A stretch of DNA of 64,000 bases from contig NZ_VAWE01000001.1 in the NCBI RefSeq assembly GCF_005795905.1, positions 7,629,501-7,693,500 of the forward strand, read 5' to 3'. How positions within the stretch are numbered: position 1 is the stretch's first letter; every line of letters begins with the position of its first letter. Under the pieces are notes generated by a model. It had not been told where the DNA came from. It saw only the letters and a list, made by a program, of their open reading frames with translations, and ran no database searches. Position numbers and translations under genes: made by a program. This document shows positions 48,220 to 57,128 of the stretch, one piece after another. The DNA is from Streptomyces marianii (GTDB lineage Bacteria > Actinomycetota > Actinomycetes > Streptomycetales > Streptomycetaceae).

Positions 48220-51023
48220 GCGCCGCCCAGGAAGGGACGTTCACCGAGCTGCGGTCCCAACTGCAGGCAGCGGCGGCGGCCTTCGCCGACGGCCCGGGCG
48301 CGCTGGAGGGCATCCTGCTCGGCATCGTCGACGACGTGGACCGCGCGGTGCGGGAGCCCCTGGAGATCTTCCCGGTCTGCCACCACTCACCCGCCTCGGC
48401 GCTCGCGATGGCGCGGCGGCTGAGGGAGAAGCAGCCGAAGGTGGTGTACCTCGAGCTGTGCGAGGACATGGCCCCGCTCCTCACCGAACTCCGCAACTGC
48501 AGACTCCCGGTCGCGGTGCAGGCGTTCGCCACCGAGGTCGAGGGTTTCCCGGCTGACTGGTCGCCGCTCTCGGTGGTCGCGCCCATCACCGAGGCGTCGG
48601 CCGAGTACCAGGCGATCGCCTACGCACTGGACACCCCGGGTGTTGAACTCGTTCTCGTCGACCGGTCCTCCGACCATGTGTTCCAGTGGGACGCGCGCGG
48701 TGCGGCACCCTCCGAACCCTCCGAACCGTCCGGTCCGGACGCGCCGGCCGACGAGGAGGCCGCCCTGCACGGGGAGGCGGTCGGCGTCGAGATCGGGGAC
48801 CTCCGGCCCCGCTTCGCCGAACTGGAGGAGCATCTGCTGCGCCACGGCCGGGTCCGCCACTGGTCGGAGTGGTGGCACCAGTACGTGGAACTGCCGCTGG
48901 GGGACAGCGACCACGACACCTACCGGCAGGTCATGCTGCTGATCGGCAGTCTGTTCCGCCGCCTCGCTCCGGGTGACCCCCGGCGGGTGGGCGTGGACGA
49001 GGACCGCGAGCGCTACATGTGGACCCGGATGCGCGAGCACCTGGCCGCCACCGGCACGGATCCCGCGGACTGCCTGTACGTCTGCGGTGCGTTCCACGCG
49101 GCCAGCCGTGTGGCCGAGTTCGGCGTGGACGGTGCCGACGGCTTCGAGATCGGGCCCCGGACCGCGACCAGGTGGCAGCACGGTCTGATTCCGTCCAGCC
49201 ATGCCGCGATCGAGGCGCAGTTCGGCCTCGCCGCCGGCTCGGTCTCCATCGCCTCGACGGTGTGGGCGAAGAACGTCAGGCGCACTCGTGTCGAGCCCTT
49301 CCGGCTGGCGGGACAGGCGGGCACGAAGAAGCGGGCGAAGGCGGCGAAAGCCGGCCCGGCAGCCACCGACACGGCGGAGCCCGCCTCCGACAGGCTCTCC
49401 GGATTTCTGCGGCGGCCACCCGTCCTGGACCGGCTCGACGAGGCCGAACTGCTCGACTGGTCGGTCGAGATCGTGCGAGCGGCGCGTCGCAACGGCTATC
49501 TCGCCTCCACCGCCGACGCCATCGCCGTGTTCGAGACGTCGATCCTCCTCGCCGGGATGCGTGACCGCGCCAAGCCCACCCCGTACGACTTCCAGGACGC
49601 GGCCGTCACCTGCATCGAGAAGGACACCGTGCCGGGCCGGCGCGATGTGCGCCGGCTCGTGGAGATCATGATGGGCGGCGACCGGATCGGCCAGGTCGGC
49701 TACGACGCACTGCCGCCCCTGGCGCGCGACGTGCACGACCGGCTCGCGCCGCTTGGGCTGAAGCTCCAGCAGCGCGGGGTGCAGCGGGCGTTGCTCGACA
49801 TCGCCTCCCGACCGGAGCTGGAGAAGTGCTCCGACCTGCTGTGGATGCTGCGGTACCTGATGCCGCAGGGCGCGGCGCGCCCGATCATGGGGGAGCGGCG
49901 GCTCGGTGAGCGCCCCATCCAGGAGTCCTGGGACCTCGCGCTGGGTACCCACCAGCGTGCGCTGATCGAGCTCGGCTACGAGGGAGTCAGTATCGAGCAG
50001 GTGCTGGAGCAGCGGTTGCGGCGCACGGCATACAGCCCTCGGGCCACGACGGCCGTCGTCCTCGAGGCCGTCGAGGACGCGACGCTCCATCTGCGCAGCC
50101 GGCGCCTCGCCGACGAGCTGGGCACCCGCGCCCTGGAGGTGCTGGCCACCGAGCGCAGCGTCGACGGCGCCCCCGAGGTGCTGCGCCGGGTGCGCGGACT
50201 GCTGGCGTACTACCGGACCGGTCAGCCGGTGCTGCCGCCGTGGGTCGAGTCCTTCGTCAAGACGGGGTACGCGCACTACTGCACCCTGCTGCCGACGGCG
50301 TTCACCGACGAGGACGCGACCGTGCGCCAGGTCGCCGCGATGCTCGGGTTCCTGTTCAGCATGGAGGGCCTGGCGCTGTCCCTGGGCTGCGACCGCAGGC
50401 AACTGGAGCTGGCGGTCGCGGCGTCGCACCCCGAGGAGCCGGCGAAGGTCGCGCTGCTCTGGGCGGCGCGGACCCAGCTCGGCAGCCTGTCCCGGGCGGA
50501 GTTGCGGGCACGCTGCGACGAACTCCTCGGCAACCCCTTGGTGGTCCCGGCCTATCCGCGTTACCTCAGCGGGTTCCTCCAGGCGCTGGAGCCGGTCCCC
50601 GCCCTGGCCGACTTCGTCGTGGAGGCGGTGTCCAACGCCTTCGCCCGGCTGCCGGACGCGGTGCTGCTGCCGTGGCTGCCGACCCTCATCGGCACCCTGC
50701 GGTCCGGCGGCGCGGAGCAGGCGCCGCTGCTGATCCGCGAGGCCGGCCGGATCTTTCCCGGGCGGCTCGGGGCCCTCGACTCATGGGTGCCCCCGTGGCG
50801 TGTGGAGCCGGACCCCCGGGCAGAGCCTGCCGCCCTGCCGGGGGGCGCCGGCCGCGGTGTCCCGCTGCTCGCCGCCCACCCCGTCACCTGCGACGCGGTG
50901 GCGGAGCTGCTGGGCTGCGACGGCGGGTGGGAGACGACGGACCCGGGCCCGCGCGGCGCGGTACTCGTCCACGCCCATCCCGGTACGGCGGCGGCGCTGC
51001 AGGCTCTGCTGGCCCCGCCCTGA
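48216..51023 (+). CDS. DUF5682 family protein (YehM-like)
   Basis: 935 aa, the largest component of the cassette. The N-terminal part shows the DUF5682 hallmark FPVCHHSPASALAMARRLRE, VVYLELCEDMAPLLTEL, and YVCGAFHAASRVAEF near residue 285. The C-terminal half is helical and may be repeat-like. The function of DUF5682 is unknown; it is a constant partner of MoxR/vWA pairs. The conserved CHHS and CGAFH residues suggest a catalytic or metal-binding site, which is inference. Last gene of the unit. Confidence 0.9.
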   Translation: MSAAQEGTFTELRSQLQAAAAAFADGPGALEGILLGIVDDVDRAVREPLEIFPVCHHSPASALAMARRLREKQPKVVYLELCEDMAPLLTELRNCRLPVAVQAFATEVEGFPADWSPLSVVAPITEASAEYQAIAYALDTPGVELVLVDRSSDHVFQWDARGAAPSEPSEPSGPDAPADEEAALHGEAVGVEIGDLRPRFAELEEHLLRHGRVRHWSEWWHQYVELPLGDSDHDTYRQVMLLIGSLFRRLAPGDPRRVGVDEDRERYMWTRMREHLAATGTDPADCLYVCGAFHAASRVAEFGVDGADGFEIGPRTATRWQHGLIPSSHAAIEAQFGLAAGSVSIASTVWAKNVRRTRVEPFRLAGQAGTKKRAKAAKAGPAATDTAEPASDRLSGFLRRPPVLDRLDEAELLDWSVEIVRAARRNGYLASTADAIAVFETSILLAGMRDRAKPTPYDFQDAAVTCIEKDTVPGRRDVRRLVEIMMGGDRIGQVGYDALPPLARDVHDRLAPLGLKLQQRGVQRALLDIASRPELEKCSDLLWMLRYLMPQGAARPIMGERRLGERPIQESWDLALGTHQRALIELGYEGVSIEQVLEQRLRRTAYSPRATTAVVLEAVEDATLHLRSRRLADELGTRALEVLATERSVDGAPEVLRRVRGLLAYYRTGQPVLPPWVESFVKTGYAHYCTLLPTAFTDEDATVRQVAAMLGFLFSMEGLALSLGCDRRQLELAVAASHPEEPAKVALLWAARTQLGSLSRAELRARCDELLGNPLVVPAYPRYLSGFLQALEPVPALADFVVEAVSNAFARLPDAVLLPWLPTLIGTLRSGGAEQAPLLIREAGRIFPGRLGALDSWVPPWRVEPDPRAEPAALPGGAGRGVPLLAAHPVTCDAVAELLGCDGGWETTDPGPRGAVLVHAHPGTAAALQALLAPP

Positions 51024-51322
51024 GCCGGTTGGACGGTGAGTCCGGCCCGCCCGGCCGCGGGGCGGCGCACCGGGCTCACCGCGGCCCCTCGTCGCGACCG
51101 GTTCGGACGGCGGCCGTCGGGCACGGGACGGGACGCCGTCACGGGCGCCCGTCCGTGGTGGGCACGCGGTGTCCGTAGGGGCGGGGTGAGCACGGGCCAG
51201 GTCCAGGCGTCGCCGGAGCTCTCCGTTCCGGTGCCGGCCGCGGAACGGGGTCTCCACCTGCTGGTTCTCGAAGTCGGGTAAGTGAGCGTAGCCATGTGTG
51301 AGTGAGTGTCGTTGTCCAGGGT

Positions 51323-51447
51323 GTGAATCTGACGGGATGGGCGAAGGCGCAGGGTGTGCATCCGCAGACCGCGTATCGCTGGTTCCGTGAGGGGACCCTG
51401 CCGGTACCGGCTCAGCGGGTCGGGCCACGCACGATCCTCGTGGATGG
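51323..51447 (+). pseudogene. N-terminal fragment of an IS607-type serine recombinase
   Basis: Frame from the GTG at 51323: VNLTGWAKAQGVHPQTAYRW FREGTLPVPAQRVGPRTILVD, the MerR-like DNA-binding head of IS607 TnpA resolvases. After about 41 residues the match ends abruptly and the catalytic serine domain is missing. The end overlaps, on the opposite strand, the 3' end of the metallophosphoesterase ORF, so a deletion or insertion joined the two. 51024-51322 contains no gene. Confidence 0.8.
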
Positions 51448-52218
51448 GAGCGAGGGGCACGGGCTGTGGTCGCGTCCGTCCCGTGGGGCGAAGGCTGTGA
51501 GGGCGTCGGCGTCGGTCGCGCGAGCGTGCAGGAAGTAGTCGGCCCATTCGGTGATGTCGGGGTAGGACGAGTCCTGGCTGAGCTGGATGGCTGCTGCTTG
51601 GAGGTCGAAGTGCGTGGTGCGGAGTTCGACGCCCGGGCCCAGGAGGGCCCAGTGTGCTCCGGTTCGTCCGTAGGGCATGCCGATGCTGCCGGGGTTGATC
51701 ACGAGTCGGCCGTGGGCGAGGCGGACGAACGGCATGTGGGTGTGGCCGCAGACCACGGTGCGGATGTCGGTATCGAGTCCGTTGAGGACTTCCTTCCAGC
51801 GGTCGAGGCGGGAGTCGACCAGGACGACCTCCTCGTCGTCGCGAGGGGTGGCATGGCAGAACAGCACCTTTCCCAGGCCGTTCACGGACAGGGAGAGTGA
51901 TCGTGGCAGCGAGCTGAGAAGGTCGAGATGGTCTTCGCGGAGCTGTTCGGCTGACCAGGGGGCGATCGGGTCGGGGATCGTGTCGCGCTGCCCCCGGCGG
52001 TATTCGAGGAGTTCCCGGTCGGCGTTGCCGCTGATCCAGATGACGCGGTCGCCGAGGCTGGCCAGCAGGTCGAGAACCTGGGCCGGTTGCGGGCCGGCGG
52101 CGATGTCGCCGGTCAGCACGATGTGATCGGCGGTGCTGACGTCTGGTTCAGCGAGTACTGCCTCCAGGGCCGGCAGGACTCCGTGAATGTCGGACAGGAC
52201 GGCTACTCGCTTCAGCAT
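51412..52218 (-). CDS. Metallophosphoesterase (YfcE-like)
   Basis: 268 aa from the ATG at 52218. All calcineurin-like metal-binding motifs are present: LSDIHG (residues 8-13), TGDIAAG, SGNADRE, and the C-terminal CGHTHMPF and GSIGMPYG. It should hydrolyse phosphodiesters with two metal ions; the substrate is unknown. The last ~18 residues (HSPCPSLPSTRIVRGPTR) are read from the IS607 fragment on the other strand, so the original C-terminus has been replaced. The body of the protein is intact and probably active. Confidence 0.88.
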   Translation of the reverse strand: MLKRVAVLSDIHGVLPALEAVLAEPDVSTADHIVLTGDIAAGPQPAQVLDLLASLGDRVIWISGNADRELLEYRRGQRDTIPDPIAPWSAEQLREDHLDLLSSLPRSLSLSVNGLGKVLFCHATPRDDEEVVLVDSRLDRWKEVLNGLDTDIRTVVCGHTHMPFVRLAHGRLVINPGSIGMPYGRTGAHWALLGPGVELRTTHFDLQAAAIQLSQDSSYPDITEWADYFLHARATDADALTAFAPRDGRDHSPCPSLPSTRIVRGPTR

Positions 52219-52290
52219 GGTCACCACTGTGCGGCGAAGGCAGCCGAGTGGTGTGACCTTTCGCCCGGCGCGTAGTTCAAGGGGTGCCGT

Positions 52291-52560
52291 TCAGCGTGTG
52301 TGGTCGCCGGGTGCGTAGTTCCTCCAGGAGGCTCCGGCTTCGGTGGCGATGCGGGTGGTGCTCTTGATCGTGGCAGCCCAGTGCCTGGGCGATGACGGGC
52401 GCTGGGGCCTGGAGGACGAGCTGGCGGATGGCGGAGGTGCGGCCCTTCTCGGCCGGGATGCCGAGTTTCCGCAGCGCGTCGCGCAAAGTGCCCGGTTTCA
52501 TCGCCCGGCTCGCCGCACAGCACGAAGAGATTGTCCGACTCCGCGAAGCAGCCGCCGGAG
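52291..52560 (-). pseudogene. Tail of a Streptomyces recombinase/transposase, frameshifted
   Basis: On the minus strand one frame reads LRDALRKLGIPAEKGRTSAI, RQLVLQAPAPVIAQALGCHD, and after a one-base shift continues STTRIATEAGASWRNYAPGD HTR with a stop at 52291-52293. This is the C-terminal end typical of actinobacterial tyrosine recombinases of transposon type. A second decayed copy of the same tail (NYAPGERSHHS) is visible just downstream at about 52240-52280. Only the ends remain. Confidence 0.55.
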
Positions 52561-52619
52561 CAGGCCGCGTCAGCCGCCTTCCCGCGCCCGGAACCACCGT
52601 GATCGGGACCTGCGGTTGA
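52497..52619 (+). pseudogene. Possible 3' end of a plus-strand gene
   Basis: A 40-codon stretch reading FIARLAAQHEEIVRLREAAA then GAGRVSRLPAPGTTVIGTCG before a TGA looks like a real protein tail with a coiled coil, similar in style to accessory proteins of integrase operons. It lacks a start and overlaps the recombinase remnant on the other strand. Assignment is tentative. Confidence 0.3.
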
Positions 52620-52636
52620 AGCGCCTTCTCTGCGGA

Positions 52637-53044
52637 TCAGACAGCCGGCCCCGGGAGGTGACCGAGGCGCTTGGTGACGCGCTCACGCAAGAGGAGGTAC
52701 TCCTCCCGGCGCCGAGGCGGCGGCCCCGGCGGCCGTTTGACGACTCGCGCTGCGGTCACGCTCTGTCCATCCTGGAACTGCTCGCGCGTCAGGTCGAGTT
52801 CCGCACCACTCGGCAGCCGATTCCACCAGTGAAATCCATGCTGTTCCCCGCCGCAATGGACTCTCCCGACCATGAGGTCGCCGCCGAAGACGTCGTTCAC
52901 GACCAAGGCCGTGATGTCACAGTGGCCCCACGCCGGGTTGTCAGGCTGCCACTCGGCGCGGGCAAGGTCGTCCGGGGAACAGGTGTCGGCGGCCCAACTG
53001 GCACGCAGAGCCTCGTCGAAGGTGAGCAGATTCCAAGGGATCAC
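52637..53044 (-). CDS. YunG-like hypothetical protein
   Basis: About 136 aa from a GTG at 53044; the open frame continues upstream to 53143 without conserved residues. Characteristic stretches: [44 protein letters not shown], and [22 protein letters not shown]. These match the YunG family of small proteins with a conserved Cys/His (HCDITALV ... HWWN), whose biochemical role is not established. Followed by a basic tail [11 protein letters not shown]. It is an intact gene in a region full of mobile-element debris. Confidence 0.7.
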   Translation of the reverse strand: MIPWNLLTFDEALRASWAADTCSPDDLARAEWQPDNPAWGHCDITALVVNDVFGGDLMVGRVHCGGEQHGFHWWNRLPSGAELDLTREQFQDGQSVTAARVVKRPPGPPPRRREEYLLLRERVTKRLGHLPGPAV

Positions 53045-53324
53045 TTCGGCAGCATGGCAGCCGCCACTGACATTGACGCTGATACTCGGGTTCCGGTGGT
53101 CGTGGCTCTGCCACCGACTGGCGCCCTGCTGGGCTGTCCGCAAGTGTTCTGTCCGGCTGCCGGGACCTGTTCAACGCGGTCCACGAGCACCACAGGAGAG
53201 CGATCTGCGTCACGATCACCCAGCCGGAATGCAACACACCCGGCCACCTGCGTCGCGAAAGCTGCCTCACGACCCGGCCTGCTCAATCGCCACACGAGGT
53301 CATCCGCACACGGCCTCTGCGGAC

Positions 53325-53500
53325 ACAGGGCATTCCTTTCTGACCCACGTCGGCGAGTGGGGCTCGTCGCCCCTGACGCTTACGGCGAAGTCCCGGCACA
53401 AGAAGCCGGAGAACGTCCGCCGCTGCCTCGAGCCGTCCCCAGAGGCGATCAACGAGTTCCCACGAGCCTGCCCGCTCCCGGCGACGGCAGCCGAAGGGCC
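53325..53500 (+). pseudogene. C-terminal remnant of a tyrosine integrase
   Basis: A plus-strand frame reads [40 protein letters not shown], which matches the C-terminal end of Streptomyces tyrosine integrases (usual form [20 protein letters not shown]), then shifts frame into [11 protein letters not shown]. Nothing of the catalytic core is visible. 53045-53324 holds no supportable gene. Confidence 0.6.
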
Positions 53501-53536
53501 TCGTTCCTTCGACAGCAGCCGAAGGGCCTCGTTCCT
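53487..53536. repeat. Direct repeat of 23 bp, period 28
   Basis: GCAGCCGAAGGGCCTCGTTC plus CTT occurs twice, at about 53487-53509 and 53514-53536, at the end of the integrase remnant. Possibly a duplication scar of the decayed element. Confidence 0.7.
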
Positions 53537-53644
53537 TGATGGTTCTCAGCGCCAGCGGTGCCGGCTCCGTTCTCCTTGCGGGGCCGACCCCTTGACACCG
53601 CGGCGCCTTCTTGGCCTTCTCGGCCCTCGGTCATAGTCGGCGCC

Positions 53645-55207
53645 ATGGACTATGACGTAGTGGTGGCCGGAGGCGGCCCGGTCGGACTGATGCTGGCCTG
53701 CGAGCTCCGGCTCGGAGGCGCGCGGGTGGCCGTCCTGGAGCGCCTCACCGAAGTGGACCCGACGATCAAGGGTGGGGCGATCACCACGCCCAGTGCCGAG
53801 GCGCTCTACCGCCGGGGCATGCTGCCCGCGCTGGCCGAGGTGCAGCGGCAGGCGATGGACCGCTTCCAGGCATTCGTGCGCGAACGGAACGGCGGGGACG
53901 GAGGCGGGGCTGCGGGCCAAGGGCTCGGGTTCGTCGGGCACTTCGCCGGAATCATGCTGCGCGCCGACCTGGTCGACCGCATGGAGCCGGGCCTCGGCGA
54001 CGCCGGACCCGCCGCCGAGGTCGCTTTCGTGACGCAGCAGGACATCGAGCGGCTGCTCGGCGGGCGGGCGGACGAACTCGGCGTCGACGTGCGCCGGGGA
54101 GTGGAGCTGACGGGCTTCGACGCGGACGACGGGGCCGTCACCGTGCGGACCAGCCACGGGGCGATACGCGCCGGCTGGCTCGTGGGCTGCGACGGCGGCC
54201 GCAGCGCGGTCCGCAAGCTCGCGGGGTTCGGGTTTCCCGGTACGGAACCGGAGATCACCTGTCACCAGGCGGTGGTGGAGATGACCGGCGCCGAGGACCT
54301 GAAGGTCGGCTGGACCGCCACGGACACCGGGGTGTACGCCCACGGGCCGATGCCGGGCCGCGTCGTCACCGTGGAGTTCGACGGCCCGCCGGCCGACCGG
54401 GACGCGCCGGTCACCACCGAGGACCTCCAGGCGCGGCTGCGCCGCGTGTCCGGCGTGGACGTCACGATCACCGGGGTGCGGACCGCGACCCGCTTCACCG
54501 ACCACGCCCGCCAGGTCACCGGGTACCGCGAGGGCCGGGTGCTGCTGGCGGGCGACGCGGCGCACGTGCACTCCGCGTTCGGGAGCCAGGGGCTGAGCCT
54601 GGGCATCGGGGACGCGATGAACCTCGGCTGGAAGCTCGCCGCGGTGATCGGCGGCCGGGCGCCGGAAGGGCTGCTGGACACGTACACCTCCGAGCGGCAC
54701 CCGGTCGGCGCGTGGGTCCTGGACTGGACCCGGTCCCAGGTCGCGGCCATGCGCCCGGACCCGCAGTCCCGGGCCCTGCGCGAGATCGTCAGCGACCTGG
54801 CGGGGACGGTCGTGGGCACCACGTACCTCACCGCGCGGCTCAACGGTGCCGCGGTGCGGTACGAGCTGCCGGGCGAGCACCCGCTGACCGGCCGCAGCAC
54901 CCCGGACCTCGAACTCACCGACGGCGGCCGCCTCGCGGACCACCTCCACGGCGGCCGGGCGCTCCTGCTCGACCTCACCGACGACGCGGAGCTCCGGGCC
55001 CTCGCTGCGGGGTATGCCGGCCGCGTCGACACCCTGACGGCCGGCTGTCCGTCCCGCCCGGAACTGGCGGCGGTCCTCGTCCGTCCGGACGGTTTCACGG
55101 CCTGGGCGGCCGACGTGGGGGCGCAGGCGCTGACGTCGACGGTCGGGCTGGCGGAGGCGCTGGAGGAGTGGTTCGGAGTGCCGGAGGGTGCAGTGACGCC
55201 GGGCTGA
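53645..55207 (+). CDS. FAD-dependent aromatic monooxygenase (class A)
   Basis: 520 aa. FAD-binding DYDVVVAGGGPVGLMLACEL (residues 2-21), the DG motif CDGGRSAVRKLAGFGFPGTE (about 181-200) and the GD motif VLLAGDAAHVHSAFGSQGLS LGIGD (about 299-323) identify a class A flavoprotein hydroxylase, with a thioredoxin-like C-terminal domain as in polyketide and rifampicin hydroxylases. It inserts one oxygen into a phenolic or aromatic substrate with NAD(P)H. Substrate unknown; it stands alone, possibly with a resistance or catabolic role. Weak ribosome site; ATG fixed by the FAD strand. Confidence 0.9.
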   Translation: MDYDVVVAGGGPVGLMLACELRLGGARVAVLERLTEVDPTIKGGAITTPSAEALYRRGMLPALAEVQRQAMDRFQAFVRERNGGDGGGAAGQGLGFVGHFAGIMLRADLVDRMEPGLGDAGPAAEVAFVTQQDIERLLGGRADELGVDVRRGVELTGFDADDGAVTVRTSHGAIRAGWLVGCDGGRSAVRKLAGFGFPGTEPEITCHQAVVEMTGAEDLKVGWTATDTGVYAHGPMPGRVVTVEFDGPPADRDAPVTTEDLQARLRRVSGVDVTITGVRTATRFTDHARQVTGYREGRVLLAGDAAHVHSAFGSQGLSLGIGDAMNLGWKLAAVIGGRAPEGLLDTYTSERHPVGAWVLDWTRSQVAAMRPDPQSRALREIVSDLAGTVVGTTYLTARLNGAAVRYELPGEHPLTGRSTPDLELTDGGRLADHLHGGRALLLDLTDDAELRALAAGYAGRVDTLTAGCPSRPELAAVLVRPDGFTAWAADVGAQALTSTVGLAEALEEWFGVPEGAVTPG

Positions 55208-55719
55208 TCCGTCGCTCTGCTGACCGACTCGAACGACGAGCCGATCCCACCCACGGCCGCCGCACCCGCCCGGTGTGGCGGCCGTCCGCACCCCGGTCCC
55301 GGCCCAGCAGCAGCCCGGAGCTCTCACCGGCCGCCTACCGCACTCGCCGCCACGTCCCTCGCCGGTGTACCGCTCCCGGCGCCCTACGAGCCGGTGACCA
55401 GTGCAAACGTCACCGCCGGGACAGCCGGCGGTGACGGTCACCCGCACCGGGGTCACACCTGCTCGGCCGAGTCCGGGGCGCGCGGCGGGCGCAGGCCGCC
55501 CGGCAGTTCGGTGGGCTGTAACGGGTACCGGCCAAGCATGTTGACGTGGTGCCGTGCGAACGGGGCAGGCGGGCCGCGTCCTCGTCGCGGACGTCGCATC
55601 CGTCCGCGCGCAGCCGGTTCACCGCGGCGCCGGCCGGTCGTCCCGCGCGGACGGGTGCGGCGGAGGAGTCGGCGCCAGGCCCCGACGGGTGATGCGCCTG
55701 CACCCGATCATGGGCTAGG
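55208..55719. other. Intergenic region between monooxygenase and DUF2470 genes
   Basis: About 510 bp with no supportable gene. The notable element is the hairpin at 55408-55436. Confidence 0.4.
55408..55436. terminator. Perfect 12-bp hairpin
   Basis: CGTCACCGCCGG (55408-55419) and CCGGCGGTGACG (55425-55436) with a 5-base loop, about 200 bp after the monooxygenase gene. A terminator is the simplest reading. Confidence 0.65.
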
Positions 55720-55738
55720 TTAGGTGTGCCTTACCTAA
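55720..55738. promoter_or_regulatory. Iron box (DmdR/IdeR operator) upstream of DUF2470 gene
   Basis: TTAGGTGTGCCTTACCTAA matches the 19-bp actinobacterial iron-box consensus TTAGGTTAGGCTCACCTAA at most positions. It lies 20 bp before the DUF2470 ATG, overlapping the presumed promoter. Repression by iron-loaded DmdR is the expected control. Confidence 0.88.
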
Positions 55739-55757
55739 TCTAGCCGAGGGGTGCGGA

Positions 55758-56504
55758 ATGACTGCTGACGACGTCTGCGCGGGCGAGGAGGCGAGCGCGG
55801 CCGAACAGGTGCGCACTGTGCTGGCCGCCGCCGAATCGTTCACGGTGGTCACCGACGGGCACACCTGCGACCTGGTCGGCGGCGGTCTGCACAGCGTCGG
55901 CGGCGACGGCCGGCTGCTGCTGAGGGTGCCGGCCGACTGCCGACTGGCCGGTGAGGTCGCCCTCGCACCACGCGGCACGCTCGCCGTCGTGCTCAAGTTC
56001 ACCGACGTAGCGCCGGTCGCGGTCCGCGACCGGGTGCGATCCCGCGTCACCGTCGCCGGATGGCTGGCCCCCCAAGGTGCGCCGGGATGCGAGGAGTCCG
56101 GCACCGTCACGTTCCGGATGGTCACGGCACACGTCGCCCTGGAGACCCCGGCAGGGGCGGTCACGGTCGGCCTCGACGAACTCGCCCTGGCCCGGCCGGA
56201 CGTGCTCGCCCTCCACGAGGCCGCCATGCTCACCCACCTCGTCGACGACCACGCCGATGTCGTGGCCCTGCTCACTCGGCTGGTGGACCCCCCGCTGCTC
56301 CAGGGAGTGGTCCGGGTGTGGCCGCTGGCCATGGACCGGCGGGGGATCACCCTCCGCCTCGAACACCCGCACAGCCACCGGGACGTCCTGCTGCCCTTCC
56401 CCGCGCCCGTGCGCGACCCGGGGGACGCGGGCGACCGGGTCCGGGAACTCCTGGCGGCGGCCCGCGCCCGCCGTCGCGGAAGCCGACTGCCGAGCCGGCC
56501 GTGA
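55758..56504 (+). CDS. DUF2470 domain protein, iron-regulated
   Basis: 248 aa. N-terminal half is split-barrel-like (HTCDLVGGGLHSVGGDGRLL, GEVALAPRGTLAVVLKFTDV); C-terminal DUF2470 helical domain (VLALHEAAMLTHLVDDHADV VALLTRL; VWPLAMDRRGITLRLE). DUF2470 is found in haem-utilisation proteins such as HugZ relatives. The iron box directly upstream supports a role in iron acquisition or siderophore handling. It is divergent in function but adjacent to the siderophore operon. Confidence 0.88.
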   Translation: MTADDVCAGEEASAAEQVRTVLAAAESFTVVTDGHTCDLVGGGLHSVGGDGRLLLRVPADCRLAGEVALAPRGTLAVVLKFTDVAPVAVRDRVRSRVTVAGWLAPQGAPGCEESGTVTFRMVTAHVALETPAGAVTVGLDELALARPDVLALHEAAMLTHLVDDHADVVALLTRLVDPPLLQGVVRVWPLAMDRRGITLRLEHPHSHRDVLLPFPAPVRDPGDAGDRVRELLAAARARRRGSRLPSRP

Positions 56505-56680
56505 CCGGCGGACACCCCGAGCGGTTCCCCGCCCGCCACGCCGCGCGTCCCGCCGCGGAGCGCCCGGGCCGGACCGCCGAGGATCCCTCCCCGGAGCCCG
56601 GCACCGACCTGGTCGGCGCGATCATCCGCGCCGCCCCTCGCGCGGCCGTGATCTGCACCCCGCCGGGACCCACGTCCTAG
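56501..56680 (+). CDS. Possible small ORF overlapping DUF2470 gene
   Basis: A 59-codon frame starts at a GTG that overlaps the DUF2470 stop (GTGA), the usual sign of coupling. The product (Arg/Pro-rich start, then DLVGAIIRAAPRAAVICTPP) has no recognisable family. It may be non-coding. Confidence 0.25.
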   Translation: MTGGHPERFPARHAARPAAERPGRTAEDPSPEPGTDLVGAIIRAAPRAAVICTPPGPTS

Positions 56681-57128
56681 TGCCGCGTCGGGCGGGGTTC
56701 GCCCCGTCGCGGCGCCCGGCACGGCGACTCGCGGCGTTGCCGAGTCAAGCGAGCAGGCCCACTACGAGTCGATCCGGCGTCCTGCGCTTCTTCACGGCCC
56801 GGGAGTGCCGGGGAGACCCGGGGACCGGACGCCGCTCCTCGACGGGCACGCCTTGCCCGACGCTGCACTGGCCCGCGTGTGCGAGTGCCGCCCGGCCCGC
56901 GACGCGCATCCGCTGCGTCGTGCGTTCCGTCCGGACGCACTGGTACGAGAGCGGCCGTCCGAGATGTGGGGTCCCCGCGGGAGACGCCGCAAGCCCCGCC
57001 TCGCCGTGGACCACGCCGTTGTGCGGCCAGGAGCCCTCCCGGACGACTGCCGTGACCGGAGCCCGGGCGGACGGCCTCAGTGCGGCGAACGGGCCGCGCG
57101 GGCTGCTCGAAGCGTCCGTGGCCCGCCC
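56681..57128. other. Intergenic region between convergent units
   Basis: About 450 bp with no supportable gene, between the DUF2470 unit and the end of the siderophore operon. I saw no strong hairpin. Open frames here are shadows. Confidence 0.4.
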
